NCBI GenBank assembly: GCA_917880885.1
Contig: OU862907.1
Span: forward strand, 70,117,072 to 70,181,071
Direction: 5' to 3'
DNA from: Limnephilus marmoratus
Lineage: Eukaryota > Arthropoda > Insecta > Trichoptera > Limnephilidae
DNA: 64,000 bases
Part shown: piece by piece, positions 11,401 through 22,799 of the stretch
Layout of the letters: the number at the start of each line of letters is the position of its first letter
Position numbering within the stretch: the first letter of the stretch is position 1
The notes under the pieces: generated by a model
Told to the model about the DNA's origin: nothing
What the model saw: only the letters and a program-made list of their open reading frames with translations
The model's database searches: none
Program-made: the position numbers and the translations under genes

Positions 11401-11884
11401 AATTGGACTTGAAGAGTGTCCATGTTGTAGGAAGGAGGAAACACAGAGGCCGGAAAATCGTTCCACAGCCGAGCTGTTGAACACAAGAACGAGTCGAAGA
11501 AACGACCCGTTCTCATGTGACAAATGTGACCGTGTACAAATGTTGGGCACGCGTTTGGCGTGTTTCCCGACTATGCACCGGTGCCGAAGGGATCAATGAC
11601 GCTAGTTAATCGGAGGATCTTCCATTGTAATACCGGTAGAACAAGGATAGCATTCCCACCCGACGCCTGTGCTCTAAAGATTGCAATCCGTCTGTTAAGA
11701 CGGGAGAATCTAAAGCGGACCGCCCGTTTCTGCACAGAGTCGATGGTATTTTTTAGGTATTTTGGAGCTCCAGACCAGAGGTGGCTGCCAAAATCATAAA
11801 GTCGGTCTCCTCTTTGTGCGGTTCGTCGTATTCTCCCCGTTGTCAACTTTTTAGTTTTCTTAAGATATAATCTTTAGCGCCCCC

Positions 11885-13004
11885 CAAGGGCGTAGCGAGG
11901 TACGGGCAGGGGGGGGGGGGAGCTGCCCTCCCCTAGAAGGTGCAGAAATGCTCACAAACCGTAAAGTTTACGTCGGTAGCCTATTGTTTGTGAGAATCAA
12001 TTTAATTTTTATTATTACCTTTTTAGTTTGTCATGATTAATGAAGCATCAAGAAAACGTGCCTATCAGTTACATTGCGCTGTTACAAAATCAGTTTTCAT
12101 TATATATTATGTGTTCAACTGATAACCAAGTACTCGGGCATATTGGAACCTATTGCCAATGCTTTACAATCGAAAACTATCAATATGTACGCATGTATGA
12201 GTCATATTAATGGTTTAATTTCTGTTATAAATGATCATCGAAGCAACGTAGACATAGAGAGCCAAAATATTTTATATATTTCAATTAGAACTGCTGCTGC
12301 CTTTGGAACTGATATACAAGTCCCACGCATTGCATCTTGCCAACAACATCGGTCCAATTACCTCGCTGAAAATTATTATTTTTAATTGTTAAATTGTTAC
12401 CTTGCTGAGACTTAATGCGATTTTTGGAAGCGATCGATTATCATACCTTATTTAGATTCCTAATGCAGATTAAACGCTGCTCCAATGCAGATAGGAGCAG
12501 CGTTTTGGTGACCAAAATTTGCCTGCTTTCGGATTAATGTCGCTACATCCCTGTACAATGCATTGTTGAATACGTCATTAATTGATTTTAAAGAAAAAGC
12601 ACAAAGTTTTTGCCTATACTACGATTTACTTAATTTTAATCAAGAAGCCGAACTATGATATAAAAAATGACAGAACAAGGGTATGACCAGAAAAGATCTC
12701 AAAAAAATAGATTGTACTGAATTGTTTAAGGAGGCGAAGATTTTGTTTCCCGCAACAAAAAAAGCAATACTTATCTCCTTGGCACAACCTTGCACTACAA
12801 GTAACATAGAGAGGTCCTTTTCTACACTGCGTATCTGATGCTGGCTGAGATCAACGATGACTAAAAACCGTTTGAACGCCGGAGAGGTGACACTACTAAA
12901 GATATTGTTATATTGAATGTTTTTTTATAGACGAAAATAGCCTATTTCTGAAATTCTCTAGCCACCCCCCCCCCCCCCTTAACAAAATCCTAGCTACGCC
13001 CTTG
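11885..13004 (+). mobile_element. Innermost nested hAT with transposase remnant
   Basis: Ends CAAGGGCGTAGCGAGG and CCTAGCTACGCCCTTG. Flanks GCGCCCCC and CGCCCCCC agree with an 8-bp duplication once poly(C) slippage is allowed. Long G and C runs adjoin both ends. The element lies inside the middle hAT and carries the transposase remnant at 12040-12935. Confidence 0.75.
12040..12935 (+). pseudogene. hAT transposase, C-terminal half, decayed
   Basis: An open stretch at 12074-12385 reads ITKYSGILEPIANALQSK, then LISVINDHRSN and VPRIASCQQHRSNY, matching the region before the dimerisation domain of hAT transposases of the ZMYM/52K-repressor-like group. After several stops and frameshifts the C terminus is visible near 12745-12900 as FPATKKAILISLAQPC, then TTSNIERSFSTLRI and LRSTMTKNRLN, the diagnostic dimerisation block. 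The N-terminal zinc finger and first catalytic residues were not found. Family members run about 600-800 residues, so about half remains. It cannot encode a functional enzyme. Confidence 0.75.
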
Positions 13005-13119
13005 CGCCCCCCCCCCTTGAGTTTTTTCTGTATCCGCCACTGGCCCCGCATCGTCTAGGGGCCCCGCGTCCCGAGAAAAATGACTCGCTTCAATTAGTGA
13101 GCAACGAAGTTTCGGAAAA

Positions 13120-13440
13120 AGTCAGCTTTCAAGGTGTTTTAATTTATTTTTTATTAGGAACATTTTTACAGGTTAATAACATTAGGTCTACGCATTAAAG
13201 AAAACAACAAATTATAATAATTAGGTTAGGTTATAACCCAATAAAGAACTATGTTCACATCATGCACAAATAATAAATAATAAACATAGTTGTATTTTAC
13301 TTTTCTTTCCTTCTATTTGTTGGTGAACTGAATAAAAAACTTGTAAAATTACATCAACTTCAGTAAGAGGGGGGGGGGGGGTTCATTCAACTTTGCCGCC
13401 CCGAGGCCCCTTCAACCCCCCCCCCCCCCCCGTTAGTCCG
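13120..13440. other. AT-rich tail of outer hAT with G/C runs
   Basis: AT-rich sequence ending in poly(G) and poly(C) tracts at 13368-13430. No gene seen. Confidence 0.5.
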
Positions 13441-13787
13441 CAATTGGTAAAGGGGCCCCGAGGCGTGTACTGCCTAGGGGCCCCAACATGGTTAATCCCC
13501 GGCCCTGGATCAGACCAAAGAGTTACAAAAATATATTTAATATAAAACATTACGCGACTAGATAACAAACGCATTATCCATATTTAATAAGAAATACCTA
13601 TCTCATTGGGAAAACATTTAGCAAAAAAAAAAAAACAATTACAAATATGAATACGCTTCCGATTTCTAGACAACATATTTGCTTAGTACACTGAATAAAA
13701 ATATGTGGTTTAATAATTTGGAATATTTTATTCGATCTAATGTTATGAATACATGGTCTAGTGGAGGATTCAGTATTTTTTAAACGA

Positions 13788-13821
13788 CTTCAAAAAGGAG
13801 GAGGTTCTCAATTCGACTGTA

Positions 13822-13853
<32 letters not shown>

Positions 13854-14335
13854 GTTACGCCAGAACTTTTGACTGAGTGAACCGATATGGATGATTCTTT
13901 TTTTATTTGAAAGCTGATGCTTCCCGTGTGGTCCCATTTTAATTTGGTCCAGTTCCGACAATAGCATCTATGAGAAAACCATATAAGTCTTAAATTTGCA
14001 TAAGTATGTGCGCGACAAATGGACGAATAACTCAATATCACGCCAACCGATTTCGATGATTCTTTTTTTATTGGAAAGGATGTACTTCAAGGGTAATTTA
14101 ATGAGAGTTTGGTTAGGTTCTGATTATCGGATCCATGACAAATTAACGAAACTCGGCCGAATCTCTTAATTTGATCTTAACGTCGCTATGGTCAAATTAT
14201 GTCTGTCTCATATGAGCAGTACGTTTAGTAGGTTTACCCACATTCAGAAAAAATAAGTTAGTGTACTTCAGATTCACTAAAAATCAAAAAATAAACAAAA
14301 ATTTTAACAAAACAAAAAACGACTTCAAAAAATGC
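13788..14335. repeat. GACTTCAAAAAGGAGGAGG repeat with long poly(T)
   Basis: Starts AACGACTTCAAAAAGGAGGA, followed by TTCTCAATTCGACTGTA and 26 T residues. It contains a tandemly related pair, CCGATATGGATGATTC and CCGATTTCGATGATTC. A second AACGACTTCAAAAAA lies at about 14320. From general knowledge, this motif is widespread in insect genomes as a dispersed repeat. No ORF is credible. Confidence 0.5.
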
Positions 14336-14407
14336 ACTAAAAAGTAAAAAAATAATTTCGTATTCATCTACAACTTCATAATCAACTTACTTTTTCTAAT
14401 CATCAAT

Positions 14408-14624
14408 ATGTAGGTACGATTGTTATTTTTGGAGTCGGTGTCAGCAAAGGTACCCGGCCCGGCGGGTTCACTTGACAGCTCCCCGCGCCGCCGCGGCTCC
14501 GCTCTCGCCTCTCGCCTCGTCAAGTCGCTTGTGCGATACAAGCACACCTCACCTATAACTTTGTATGTAGTTACAAACCTACCTTGACTGACACCGACTC
14601 CAAAAGTAACAATCGTACCTACAT
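14408..14624. mobile_element. MITE with ATGTAGGTACGATTGTTA ends
   Basis: A 37-bp inverted repeat begins ATGTAGGTACGATTGTTA and includes GGAGTCGGTGTCAG. It encloses a GC-rich centre. One mismatch between the ends. It directly abuts the LINE tail at 14625. Confidence 0.85.
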
Positions 14625-14626
14625 AT

Positions 14627-14658
<32 letters not shown>

Positions 14659-17600
14659 GGAACATAAACAGTCTTAATAACATAATATACATAAGAAGAT
14701 AACAAAAAACAGACCAATTATTAATGTTCACAGATAGGTATTTAGAAACATAAAAGTAACTGAATGTAAACTAGAATATTTAAGAAAAGAATAAAAAACA
14801 GGACAAAGCAGCAATAAAAAAATATATATATATATAATACAGGTGTAGATTCAACAAGTGATAAACCTAAATATAAAAACACAACAATAAAATAAATGCT
14901 ATTATAAATGTAAAGAAAATAGGGTGCAAAACAGGTATTTGGATTGGGACAGGTAAGGGGATTAGGGGAGGACAGGGATAAGGGAAAGTTGCCACGCAGG
15001 TAATTTAAAAAAAATTAGGTACAATTAATTTAATCATCATGAATATGTGTTATGTATTATTCGCACGTAGTATGTTATACAATGAAATTCTGTAGCGAAA
15101 GTAACTAGCAGTGAATATGTCAGCAAATGTTTCTAAACGTGCAAATTTAATGTTATAGTAGTTACATGTCCTTTGCATAAATTCATTTTGGTTGGAATTT
15201 GTGTTGCATCTATCAATGTAGAAAAGGGTATATGTCTGCTATATCGAGTCGGCGCGTGGAAATTAATTTTATTTAGCAATTCCGGGCAGTCAACTTTCGA
15301 GTTAATAATTTTGTACAGGAGCATCTGATCAGCGACAAGCCTCCTGTTGAGCAGTTTCGTGATTTGAAAATGGTTCTCGATTTCATCGTAAGAATTGTAT
15401 ACATTGAATGATTTAAAATTGAGGAATTTGAGAAATCGCTCCTGAACTCTTTCTAACCTGTTAACATAAACAATATAGCGCGGGTTCCAAACCTGTGAAC
15501 AGTATTCTAGGTGAGGACGAACATGTGAATTGTAGAGAATCAGATAAGTCTTGGTGTTTTTGAAAAATTTGCATGTTCTTAGTACAAAGCCTAGACTCTT
15601 TGTTGCTTTGGTGACAATGTTATCGACGTGTTTATCAAAGGTAAGTTTAGAGTCCAAAAGAACCCCGAGGTCACGTATATAATCTTCATTTGTTAACAGC
15701 AATCCAGAAATGGTGTAATCATGCAGTATTTTCACACGGTTACGTGTGAATGTGACTTTGCAACATTTAGAAATATTGATAAAAAGCTTATTTCTAAGAC
15801 AGTAATCCGTCAGTCGGTCAAGATCTTCTTGTAAACGCACAGAACAGTTTGGGGAGCTAATAGGAAGGTATATCTTCATATTGTCGGCAAATAGTAAAAT
15901 TTGAGCGTTGTGAAAACATGTGGTAATATCATTTATATAGATAGAGAAAAGCAAAGGACCCAAAATGGACCCCTGAGGCACACCGGAAGTGATAATTTTC
16001 CAGATGGAGGAAAATCCACCCACTGTCACAGCCTGAGACCTGTTTGTTATGTATGAAGATAACCAACGAAGGAGATCTCCATGAATACCATGATTAGCAA
16101 GTTTTCTAAGCAGGACGCTGTGGTTGATCTTATCAAAGGCTTTGCTATAGTCGGTGTAGATTGTATCAACTTGCACACGTTTATCCATAGAGGCAGACAA
16201 GAAATTTATAAATGTTATAAGATTTGTAGCAACAGAGCGGCCTGCGAAGAATCCATGCTGAAATTCATTGATCGAATTCTTTACCACAGGGAATAACTGG
16301 TCATAGACTATGTTTTCAAACACCTTTGAAAAAATGCAGAGCTTTGAAATGGGTCTATAATTATCTGCTTCACACTTATTTCCCGATTTATGAATTGGCG
16401 TGATGTAGGCTCTTTTCCATATATCTGGAAATGTACCAGTCTTAAGCGATATATTAAACAGTATTGATAGCGGAATCGACAAATGATTTGCGCACTCGGT
16501 AATGAACAGTGGTGGGATACCATCTGGCCCAGCTCCCTTGTTGGAATCAAGCCGTTTTAAATATTTATATACAAGGTCAGCATCGATAAAAACTGACCCT
16601 ATCGCACAGACCTGCTTAACTACGGAGTCATCGCAGGAAGTCCCCAGAGGGTCAGCCGGTTCGTAGACCGAATGAAAATATTCAGCAAATAAATCACAGA
16701 CTGCCTGTCCCCCCTCGGCTGTTAAATCCTTAAGATTTAAAACGCTAGGAATAGATGCTGATAGTTTTTTTGATTTAACATATGACCAGAATGCCTTGGG
16801 ATCCTTGGCGATATTCTCTTCAGCATTATTAATAAAGTCTTCGTGACACTTCTTTGCCATTTTTTTCTGTCTGGTGCGTAGCCTTGAAAAAGTAATGTAA
16901 TCGGAAGGGTTCTTATACGTAGTATATAATCTGTGAGATTTCTGCTTTTCGCGAATAAGTTTTATTAATGATAAGCTATACCACGGGGGGTAGGAATGTT
17001 TACCAGTACGCCTCAATGGAACCTTATCCGAGATCAAATTATTAATAATATTGTAAAAATGTGATACTGCAGGATTGACGGAATCGGTTGAGTTAAGTAA
17101 GTTCCAATCTACTTGTGCCAGGCTGTCTCTTATGTCATCATAATTAGCCTTGTGGAATGAGGGCCTTTTAATTGATTTTTCCTTTACGACCGGTGATTCA
17201 ACGAACTCAGCAGTGATAATTATGGATTTATGGTGAGTATCCTCAGGAACCAACGGATTGTTCGCGGGAGCAACGCATACCGAGAAATTACAGAGAACGA
17301 GATCAAGAATTCTTCCTAACGTATTATGAACACCATTATAATGGTGGAAGTTACAGTAATCAATATTGTCGATAAATGTTGCGCTTATTGTAGAGGTATA
17401 GTTGCAAGGAATCATGTTTACCTCACCCACAGGAAGAGTCCAGGTAATGTCGGAAAGGTTAAAGTCTCCCATGATAAGAAATTTGTCATCAGGTTGATTC
17501 GAAAGCTTTATACCTAGATCATTCGAGAAGGTGGAGATTCGAGCATTGAAGTTGAAGCTTTTGGACAGGTAGATACAACAAAGATGAACGCTAATAAATC

Positions 17601-18195
17601 CATTTGCACGTGGGATGCGAAGAGTCACCCAAATGTCTTCATCTGTAGAACACCAAGAGTTATTACAAATTGAATTGAGTTCCTTTTTGACAGCCAAGAG
17701 CACCCCACCACCCATTGTTACACCTTGGATACTTCTGTCGCGTCGGAATACATTGTATCTTGAGTCAAAAAGCTCCCCATCTGAAATAGAATCTGTAAGC
17801 CAGGTCTCTGTTATGCCAATCACGTCATAATCACCGCTCGTAACACTGCGAAGAAATGTATCAGTTTTTGTTCTCAGTCCACGTACGTTCTGATAAAAAA
17901 CACTTAGAGGCAGGGACTCTTTTTCAGTTTAGTGTCAATAACAAAAATATGCAGAGAATGTGTTGATACAATGTGAGGTGTAATATGTATAGATACTTGA
18001 AATATGACAAGTACATTATAATGATTGAGCACAAAAATAGAGAATATCTCGCAGTTGACAAAAGTTGAGAACATAATAAGAAGGAAAATATAAGGTAAGA
18101 TTGTGCGAATATGATAAATATAATGGTAATTCAATGGCAATATGAGATGCAGGTTAGGACAGCGTGTGGAGGGAGAGGGAGGAGTATGCAATAAT
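14625..18195 (-). mobile_element. Jockey/CR1-type LINE
   Basis: A minus-strand non-LTR retrotransposon. Its 3' tail is an (AAAT)n array (TTTATTTATTT at 14625-14655 on the plus strand), then about 470 bp of 3' UTR, then the long ORF. About 265 bp upstream of the ORF separate it from a piggyBac fragment, so the 5' end is probably truncated or lies near 18195. No target duplication could be fixed. Confidence 0.8.
15133..17931 (-). pseudogene. LINE endonuclease-reverse transcriptase, FADN mutant
   Basis: The open frame runs from just after an in-frame stop near 17931 to 15133, about 930 codons, and no ATG opens it. An apurinic-type endonuclease comes first (VFYQNVRGLRTK, GITETWL, IMGDFN). The RT domain follows: KRAYITPIHKSGNK, DNYRPIS, IYTDYSKAFDKI, SGVPQGSILGPL, then LLFADNMKIY. 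In active enzymes the last motif is FADD or YADD; here the second Asp is Asn (codon at 15880-15882), a single G-to-A change. The C terminus carries the LEY-x-x-QVWNPR block typical of jockey/CR1 relatives. The frame is otherwise intact, so the copy is fairly young but likely RT-dead. The lack of an ATG may mean an upstream ORF1 was lost or overlapped. Confidence 0.85.
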
Positions 18196-18196
18196 A

Positions 18197-18690
18197 ATAT
18201 TTTTCCGGTGCATATTTCGAATTTTGAGATGTATCCGTTTTCAGCACACATCATCCAGATTTTAGAGCCTCTCTTGATGGGTTTTTTTGGGAATATATTG
18301 CTGCAATGTGCTGCGGCCTTTGAATTTGACCATGCTCCCGTCAATTGCTAAAAATGTAGGTGATGGCTTGTAATTTCGATCAAAGGTGTCTGTTCAAAAG
18401 TAGATGGCGATTGTGAACCAGAAGGGCTGGAGGTGCCTGCTATAGGGTGATCAAATGTGATAGACGAAGAAGACGCCTGGATTTGATTCCTTACACAAAA
18501 CAGATGCAATTCATCTTCATCATAGTCCGAAGAGGCGCTAACTATTTATCTAACCTTTGCTAGATGCTCCTCCTGTAGCTCCTCTTTTTTATTGTCTGGG
18601 CACCTATAATAATTGACATCATCAGAAGGTATTTCCTCTAAAAGTATTCCTTCAATATCTTCTTGGCGAAGACGTTTACTCGACATGGTG
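18197..18690 (-). pseudogene. piggyBac transposase fragments
   Basis: Read on the minus strand, an N-terminal piece MSSKRLRQEDIEGILLEEI is followed by an acidic Ser-rich stretch (stops present), then directly by FPKKPIKRGSKIWMMCAENG and ISKFEICTGK. In PGBD4-type transposases the latter follows the first catalytic Asp; here the residues before it read TGAWSNSKA, so that Asp is gone. Roughly 200 residues between the pieces are missing, as is everything after the TGK block, where the LINE begins. Two other, different piggyBac copies lie at 37580-39000 and 57768-58010. Confidence 0.75.
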
Positions 18691-18699
18691 TATATGTCG

Positions 18700-18863
18700 C
18701 AGGCAAATCGTAAAATCAGGCCGATCATGATGCGCCTGAAGCACTTCACGATCTGCCGCCAGGCATTTCACGAAGTAGGCGCATCATGATCTGCCTGATT
18801 TTATGATCGGCCGCCTACATATCTATCAAATTATAAAAATAAAATCAGAATAAAATCATTTTG
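18700..18863. other. Inverted hairpin sequence upstream of piggyBac fragment
   Basis: GGCCGATCATGATGCGCCTG and GGCGCATCATGATCTGCCTG, with a TTTTATGATCGGCC end, form overlapping inverted repeats, probably the piggyBac 5' terminal region. No TTAA target was seen. Confidence 0.4.
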
Positions 18864-20450
18864 GGGAGGAATGCAGATCCGGGCACCACTTTTTTTTGGC
18901 AGAAAACTATGTTTTCACCGCGTTTTAAGTTGAGAACTTTAACCTGGAAGGTGAAAAAAAGTGCGGAAAGCAATAAAAAAAAAAATTGAATAAGTAATTA
19001 ATTTTCAATTACGTTAAGAAAAATTTCACTTCGCCAACCAATACTGTGTCCACCTGCCATTTTGTCACTAACCTAAAAGAAAATCAGTGTTGCCAACTCT
19101 CAAAAATATTTATCCCTAAACTAAACTAAAAAACCCCTAGAAACCGACAAATTACTTGAAAAATTAAAAAATAATAATTTTAAAATTTTTAATTACTAGC
19201 GGCTACGCTAGGTTTGTGTAACATGGTTTGTGATTCAAAAGAAAGTGCCCCTTTATAACGCCTACTCGATGTTTTACCACACAAAATTAAATGTTACCAT
19301 GCAATAATATCATCAAACATACCTTATAAATCGACCATTGTGTAACATGGTTTGTGCCCCTTTATACCGCCTGCTCGCGTCAATTTAAAAAAACAGCCTA
19401 CGTTTTCAAGTAGTTTAGCGGCTACGCTAGGTTTGTGTAATATGGTTTGTGCCCCTTTATACCGCCTGCTCACGTCAATTTTAAAAAACAGCCTACGTTT
19501 TCAAGTAGTTTAGCGGCTACGCTAGGTTTGTGTAACATGGTTTGTGCCCCTTTATACCGCCTGCTCGCGTCAATTTAAAAAAACAGCCTACGTTTTAGCG
19601 GCTACGCTAGGTTTGTGTAACATGGTTTGTGCCCCTTTATACCGCCTGCTCGCGTCAATTTAAAAAAAATATCCCTGTTTTCAAGTAGTTTTTCAAAAGT
19701 GAGTAAAATTTATAAAAAATAATTACTTAAGTTAGTTATTGATATGGCAACACTTAATTTTATGTGGTTTAATATCTTTGGTATGGCTATTTCTATGACT
19801 TTAAACTGTCAGAATGCTTCCTTCATGTGTGCATATAGAAAATTTTAAAGTCGTGTAACTTTGTTAATATTGCTTTCCGAAAAAAAATTCTTTCGGATTC
19901 GGATTCTCCAGCCAATAGTTAGTATTAAAAAAAAGGTTTTATTATTTAGGAAGACCTTCCGTAAACCAAAATATAGCCCATCCCAGGATTTGAATGGTTT
20001 GTCTCCATTCCAGTACCTACGCGCCTTATTATTTATTCCCTACAATCGTATCTAGGCTCTTGTATCGGGTATCCCTACCAACAAATTAGTATCAAATGGC
20101 GGACACAGGCGGACAATATCTGTTCATGAAGTGTCATTTCATACATTCTTTAAACGGCTGTATCTAGTATATATATATATATTTTTTTTTTTTTTATTTG
20201 TTTATCTTAAAATTGCTACATATTATAATTTTACTGGTCTTCCATTAAAAGCCTTAGCTTGTGGATGGAAGAAGAGTTGACATTTCATATATTATGTACA
20301 AATACAGTCACGTGTACAGGTGGCTGTATCTCCCTCAATTTTGCCGAGCGCGCCTTAATTTCTTTTTTATTCAACTTTTCCACACTTTTCTCATCTAGAA
20401 AGTGCATTTTTATTAAATTTCCAAGTGGTGCCCGGATCTGCATTTCACCC
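18864..20450. mobile_element. Merlin-like TIR element, 8-bp TSD
   Basis: The ends start GGG and share AATGCAGATCCGGGCACCAC. They are flanked by identical TCATTTTG at 18856-18863 and 20451-20458. GGG termini with 8-bp duplications fit Merlin, though hAT or P cannot be excluded. The interior has no transposase but contains a tandem array (19199-19690). Confidence 0.65.
19199..19690 (+). repeat. Tandem array, about 95-bp unit
   Basis: Four to five units built on GCGGCTACGCTAGGTTTGTG, GCCCCTTTATACCGCCTGCT and AACAGCCTACGTTTTCAAGT. The first unit is interrupted by about 60 bp of other sequence; later units are nearly identical, so homogenisation is recent. Confidence 0.9.
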
Positions 20451-20459
20451 TCATTTTGT

Positions 20460-20855
20460 ATAAGACTAAAAATTTAACCTCAACTACGGTGGTCGAAAAA
20501 CAATACCACCAAAAAATCATGATTTACCTAAAAAATAACAAATTCATAAATATTTCTTATTGATAATTCAACAAATGGAATACAAAAAGAGTAGAATTCA
20601 TAAGAAATAGAGAAAAATTCTAAATACATGCGTTTATATTACACTGTAAAGTCGGAGATCACTAAAAACAACAATTCGCTGGCAATTGTCAAACTCATAA
20701 CCAAACCATACAAGGCCATCTATTATCGCTATTGGAAGCTAAATAGTAAATAATCCATGTCTCATATGGCAGTAAATAAACTTTTCGATAGATGGCGGTT
20801 TTATTATAATTATTTATTTTCATGGTGATCGATTTTTGATACCACAGTACTTCAA
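20460..20855. other. Unassigned AT-rich stretch
   Basis: No gene or repeat recognised. Confidence 0.4.
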
Positions 20856-21302
20856 AGAGTTAGGGATTGTGTTGTAAAGCTTGAAAAACTGTACGAAGAG
20901 TGGAGAAAACTACAAAAAAACGCTAACAGATCTAAAAGCACTGCTCAAAAAAAAGTAAGTACAAGCTTTCAAGTCAGCCCTTGATGACCTTTTTGATATT
21001 GCTCATCAGGATGCATTAAAAATACTGTTGAAGAAGACAAGCAGTTTTTGTTCCTCCAGTTTTTGATTTTTAAAAAGTTTCAGACTGGATGGTCGAAGCT
21101 AGACAAGACAAAATACAAAATTGCTAAAGATAAAAATATTAGACATAGAATAGGGAATTCAGATGAAATATCAATTTTTTTAAAAACCAAAAGCCAAGGG
21201 ATGATTACAAAGATTTAATTCAACTTTCGTTAATTGTGTTAGGACGTACTCCCCCAAAAGACACTTTTTTCAAAGTACCTGGAGCCATTCATCACGCTAG
21301 AT

Positions 21303-21637
21303 CAGGGTTTCCCAACCAGTGGTCCGCGGACCACTAGTGGTCCGCGAGAGGCTAGAAGATGGCCCGCGATGGACCGCCGGTCAATAAACGAGCCAGCTCT
21401 CGGGCGGTCCCTGGTCGAGAAGTCTGAATTTAAAAAAATCGGGCCAATATTCAGTATATATATCATTATTGTACCTTGTGGTCAGTGGCCATTATGGTAT
21501 TCTGTTTCGCCCCACTCGACCCTACCTCGTTCTACCCACTCCGTTGTGGTAAATGTCCTGGGGAAGGGGGGGGTGGTCCCTGTCGAAAAAATAAATGTAC
21601 AAGTGGTCCCGGGTCAGAAAAAGATTGGGAACCACTG
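21303..21637. mobile_element. hAT MITE with perfect 8-bp TSD
   Basis: Ends CAGGGTTTCCCAACCAGTGG and GATTGGGAACCACTG, flanked by CGCTAGAT at 21295-21302 and 21638-21645. It is inserted in the decayed gene between the HHAR and WMAKA codons. Non-coding. Confidence 0.9.
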
Positions 21638-22239
21638 CGCTAGATGGATGGCAAAGGCCATTTATTGCATCAAAATATATCTTTTCAGGGATCAATTTAC
21701 ATTAACAAATTTAGAATAAAAGCTATCACTGACATTTGTTTATTTTTAATAAACATTTATGTAAAAGCGTGGCTTAACGCCCCCAAACCCACTTTGGCCC
21801 CCAACAAAGACCTACAATTTTTAAAATCTCTTGTAAAATATAGAAAAATCGATAAAGAACTTGCAGACAAGACACTGTCCAAAATGATAAATCATCTGTG
21901 GTACCTCAATTCTGAGAAGTCGCATTTTCTTTCTTCGGTGAAAATTTAGAAAAAAGTGTCAAAACAAGCATGGCTGTAAAAAGTCTACAATTAATTCCAA
22001 TTGAAGAAAAAACATGTGATGGATGTGAAAGCAAAATTCAGTCTCCATCAAGTGGATAATTTATTGGAAAAAGATGTTGTTTTTTTGTTTCTCATCAAAC
22101 TCTAAATTTTTTCAAAAGATTGGAAATTGATACAGAATTTTTAAATTCGGATCCTGATATATGGTGTGAAAATGCACATCATTTACAAGCAAAAAAATAG
22201 TGAACGGGTTCAAGGTTGTCAATGACACAGCTGAAAGAG

Positions 22240-22650
22240 GGGTAAAATTTTATTTTTTTTATTTATTTAATTAATTATTTTCATATTACATTTGGTTATA
22301 AAATGACGTATTGCCCATCTCACTAGGTGTGAAACGCCTGTGTTGAGATGGCAATTTACAGAGTGGTTATCTAAGAGTAATATTATGAAAATGACAGGTT
22401 AATATAAAATCTTTTTTTTTCTTTAAATATACAATTCAAGTATGTTACATATTATATATATATACATAGAAGGTTGCAGTAGGTACATGGTTACATATAT
22501 ACACACAGTAGGTATAAAGGTAAGTCTGTTATTAAATACTTGTGATGGATGTGTTTATTTGAGGTGATCAATGATTTTACTTTTAAATGTACTTTTGGTT
22601 TGCGTGTTTCTAATTTCAGGAGGTAGAGAATTGAACAGTTTTGTTGCCAA
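22240..22650 (-). mobile_element. 5'-truncated LINE 3' end
   Basis: On the minus strand it begins with a C-terminal fragment reading ATKLFNSLPPEIRNTQTK, then a 3' UTR with GTTTCACACCTAGTGAGATG, then an A/T-rich tail. It interrupts the decayed gene at 20860-22790. It resembles the LINE end at 24880-25265. Confidence 0.75.
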
Positions 22651-22799
22651 TTAATCCAAGACTTCAATTCCTGTTTGACAAAAGACGAAGAACAACGACA
22701 GTATCTGTTACAAGTTGTATCGGAATGTCGAAAAATTTTCCTGACTCTTCAAAAGCCACGTTATCTAAGCCGTTACCACCTTAATCTGACAATTAATTG

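Larger units (their letters stand above)
5872..13042. mobile_element. Middle nested hAT element, 8-bp TSD
   Basis: Perfect ends CAGTGGCGGATACAG and CTGTATCCGCCACTG, flanked by identical GCCCCGCA at 5864-5871 and 13043-13050. Both subterminal regions carry long G/C homopolymers next to GCGC. The 7.2-kb interior is mostly other repeats (two short retroposons, mariner-like MITEs, a 2-kb foldback and another hAT), so its own transposase is not evident. Confidence 0.8.
5820..13507. mobile_element. Outermost of three nested hAT elements
   Basis: The left end CAGTACCGGATTATCC pairs imperfectly with the right end, which on the opposite strand reads CAGGGCCGGGGATTAACC. Both ends continue into a shared GCCTAGGGGCCCC block. 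Flanks are GGTCAGAC (5812-5819) and GATCAGAC (13508-13515), a 7/8 match expected of an old 8-bp hAT duplication. Once the nested insertions are removed only a few hundred bases belong to this element, so it was a small non-autonomous copy. Confidence 0.65.
20860..22790 (+). pseudogene. Decayed transposon-type gene, unrecognised family
   Basis: Fragments in order on the plus strand are: RDCVVKLEKLYEEWRKLQKN; FKSALDDLFDIAHQDALKIL; LIQLSLIVLGRTPPKDTFFK; GAIHHARWMAKAIYCIKIYL; ICLFLINIYVKAWLNAPKPT; LADKTLSKMINHLWYLNSEK; and LTKDEEQRQYLLQVVSECRK. The HHARWMAKAIY ... YVKAW ... HLWYL blocks look like a multi-copy arthropod family I associate with mobile elements but cannot name. A hAT MITE (21303-21637) and a LINE tail (22240-22650) interrupt it, and stops and frameshifts occur throughout. 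Its order and length (about 500 residues plus gaps) suggest one ancestral protein. Confidence 0.5.

Noticed and set aside
15133..17823. Shorter start of the LINE ORF at a GTG (17823)
   Set aside because: The endonuclease motif VFYQNVRGLRTK lies upstream in the same open frame, so the coding region extends to about 17931.
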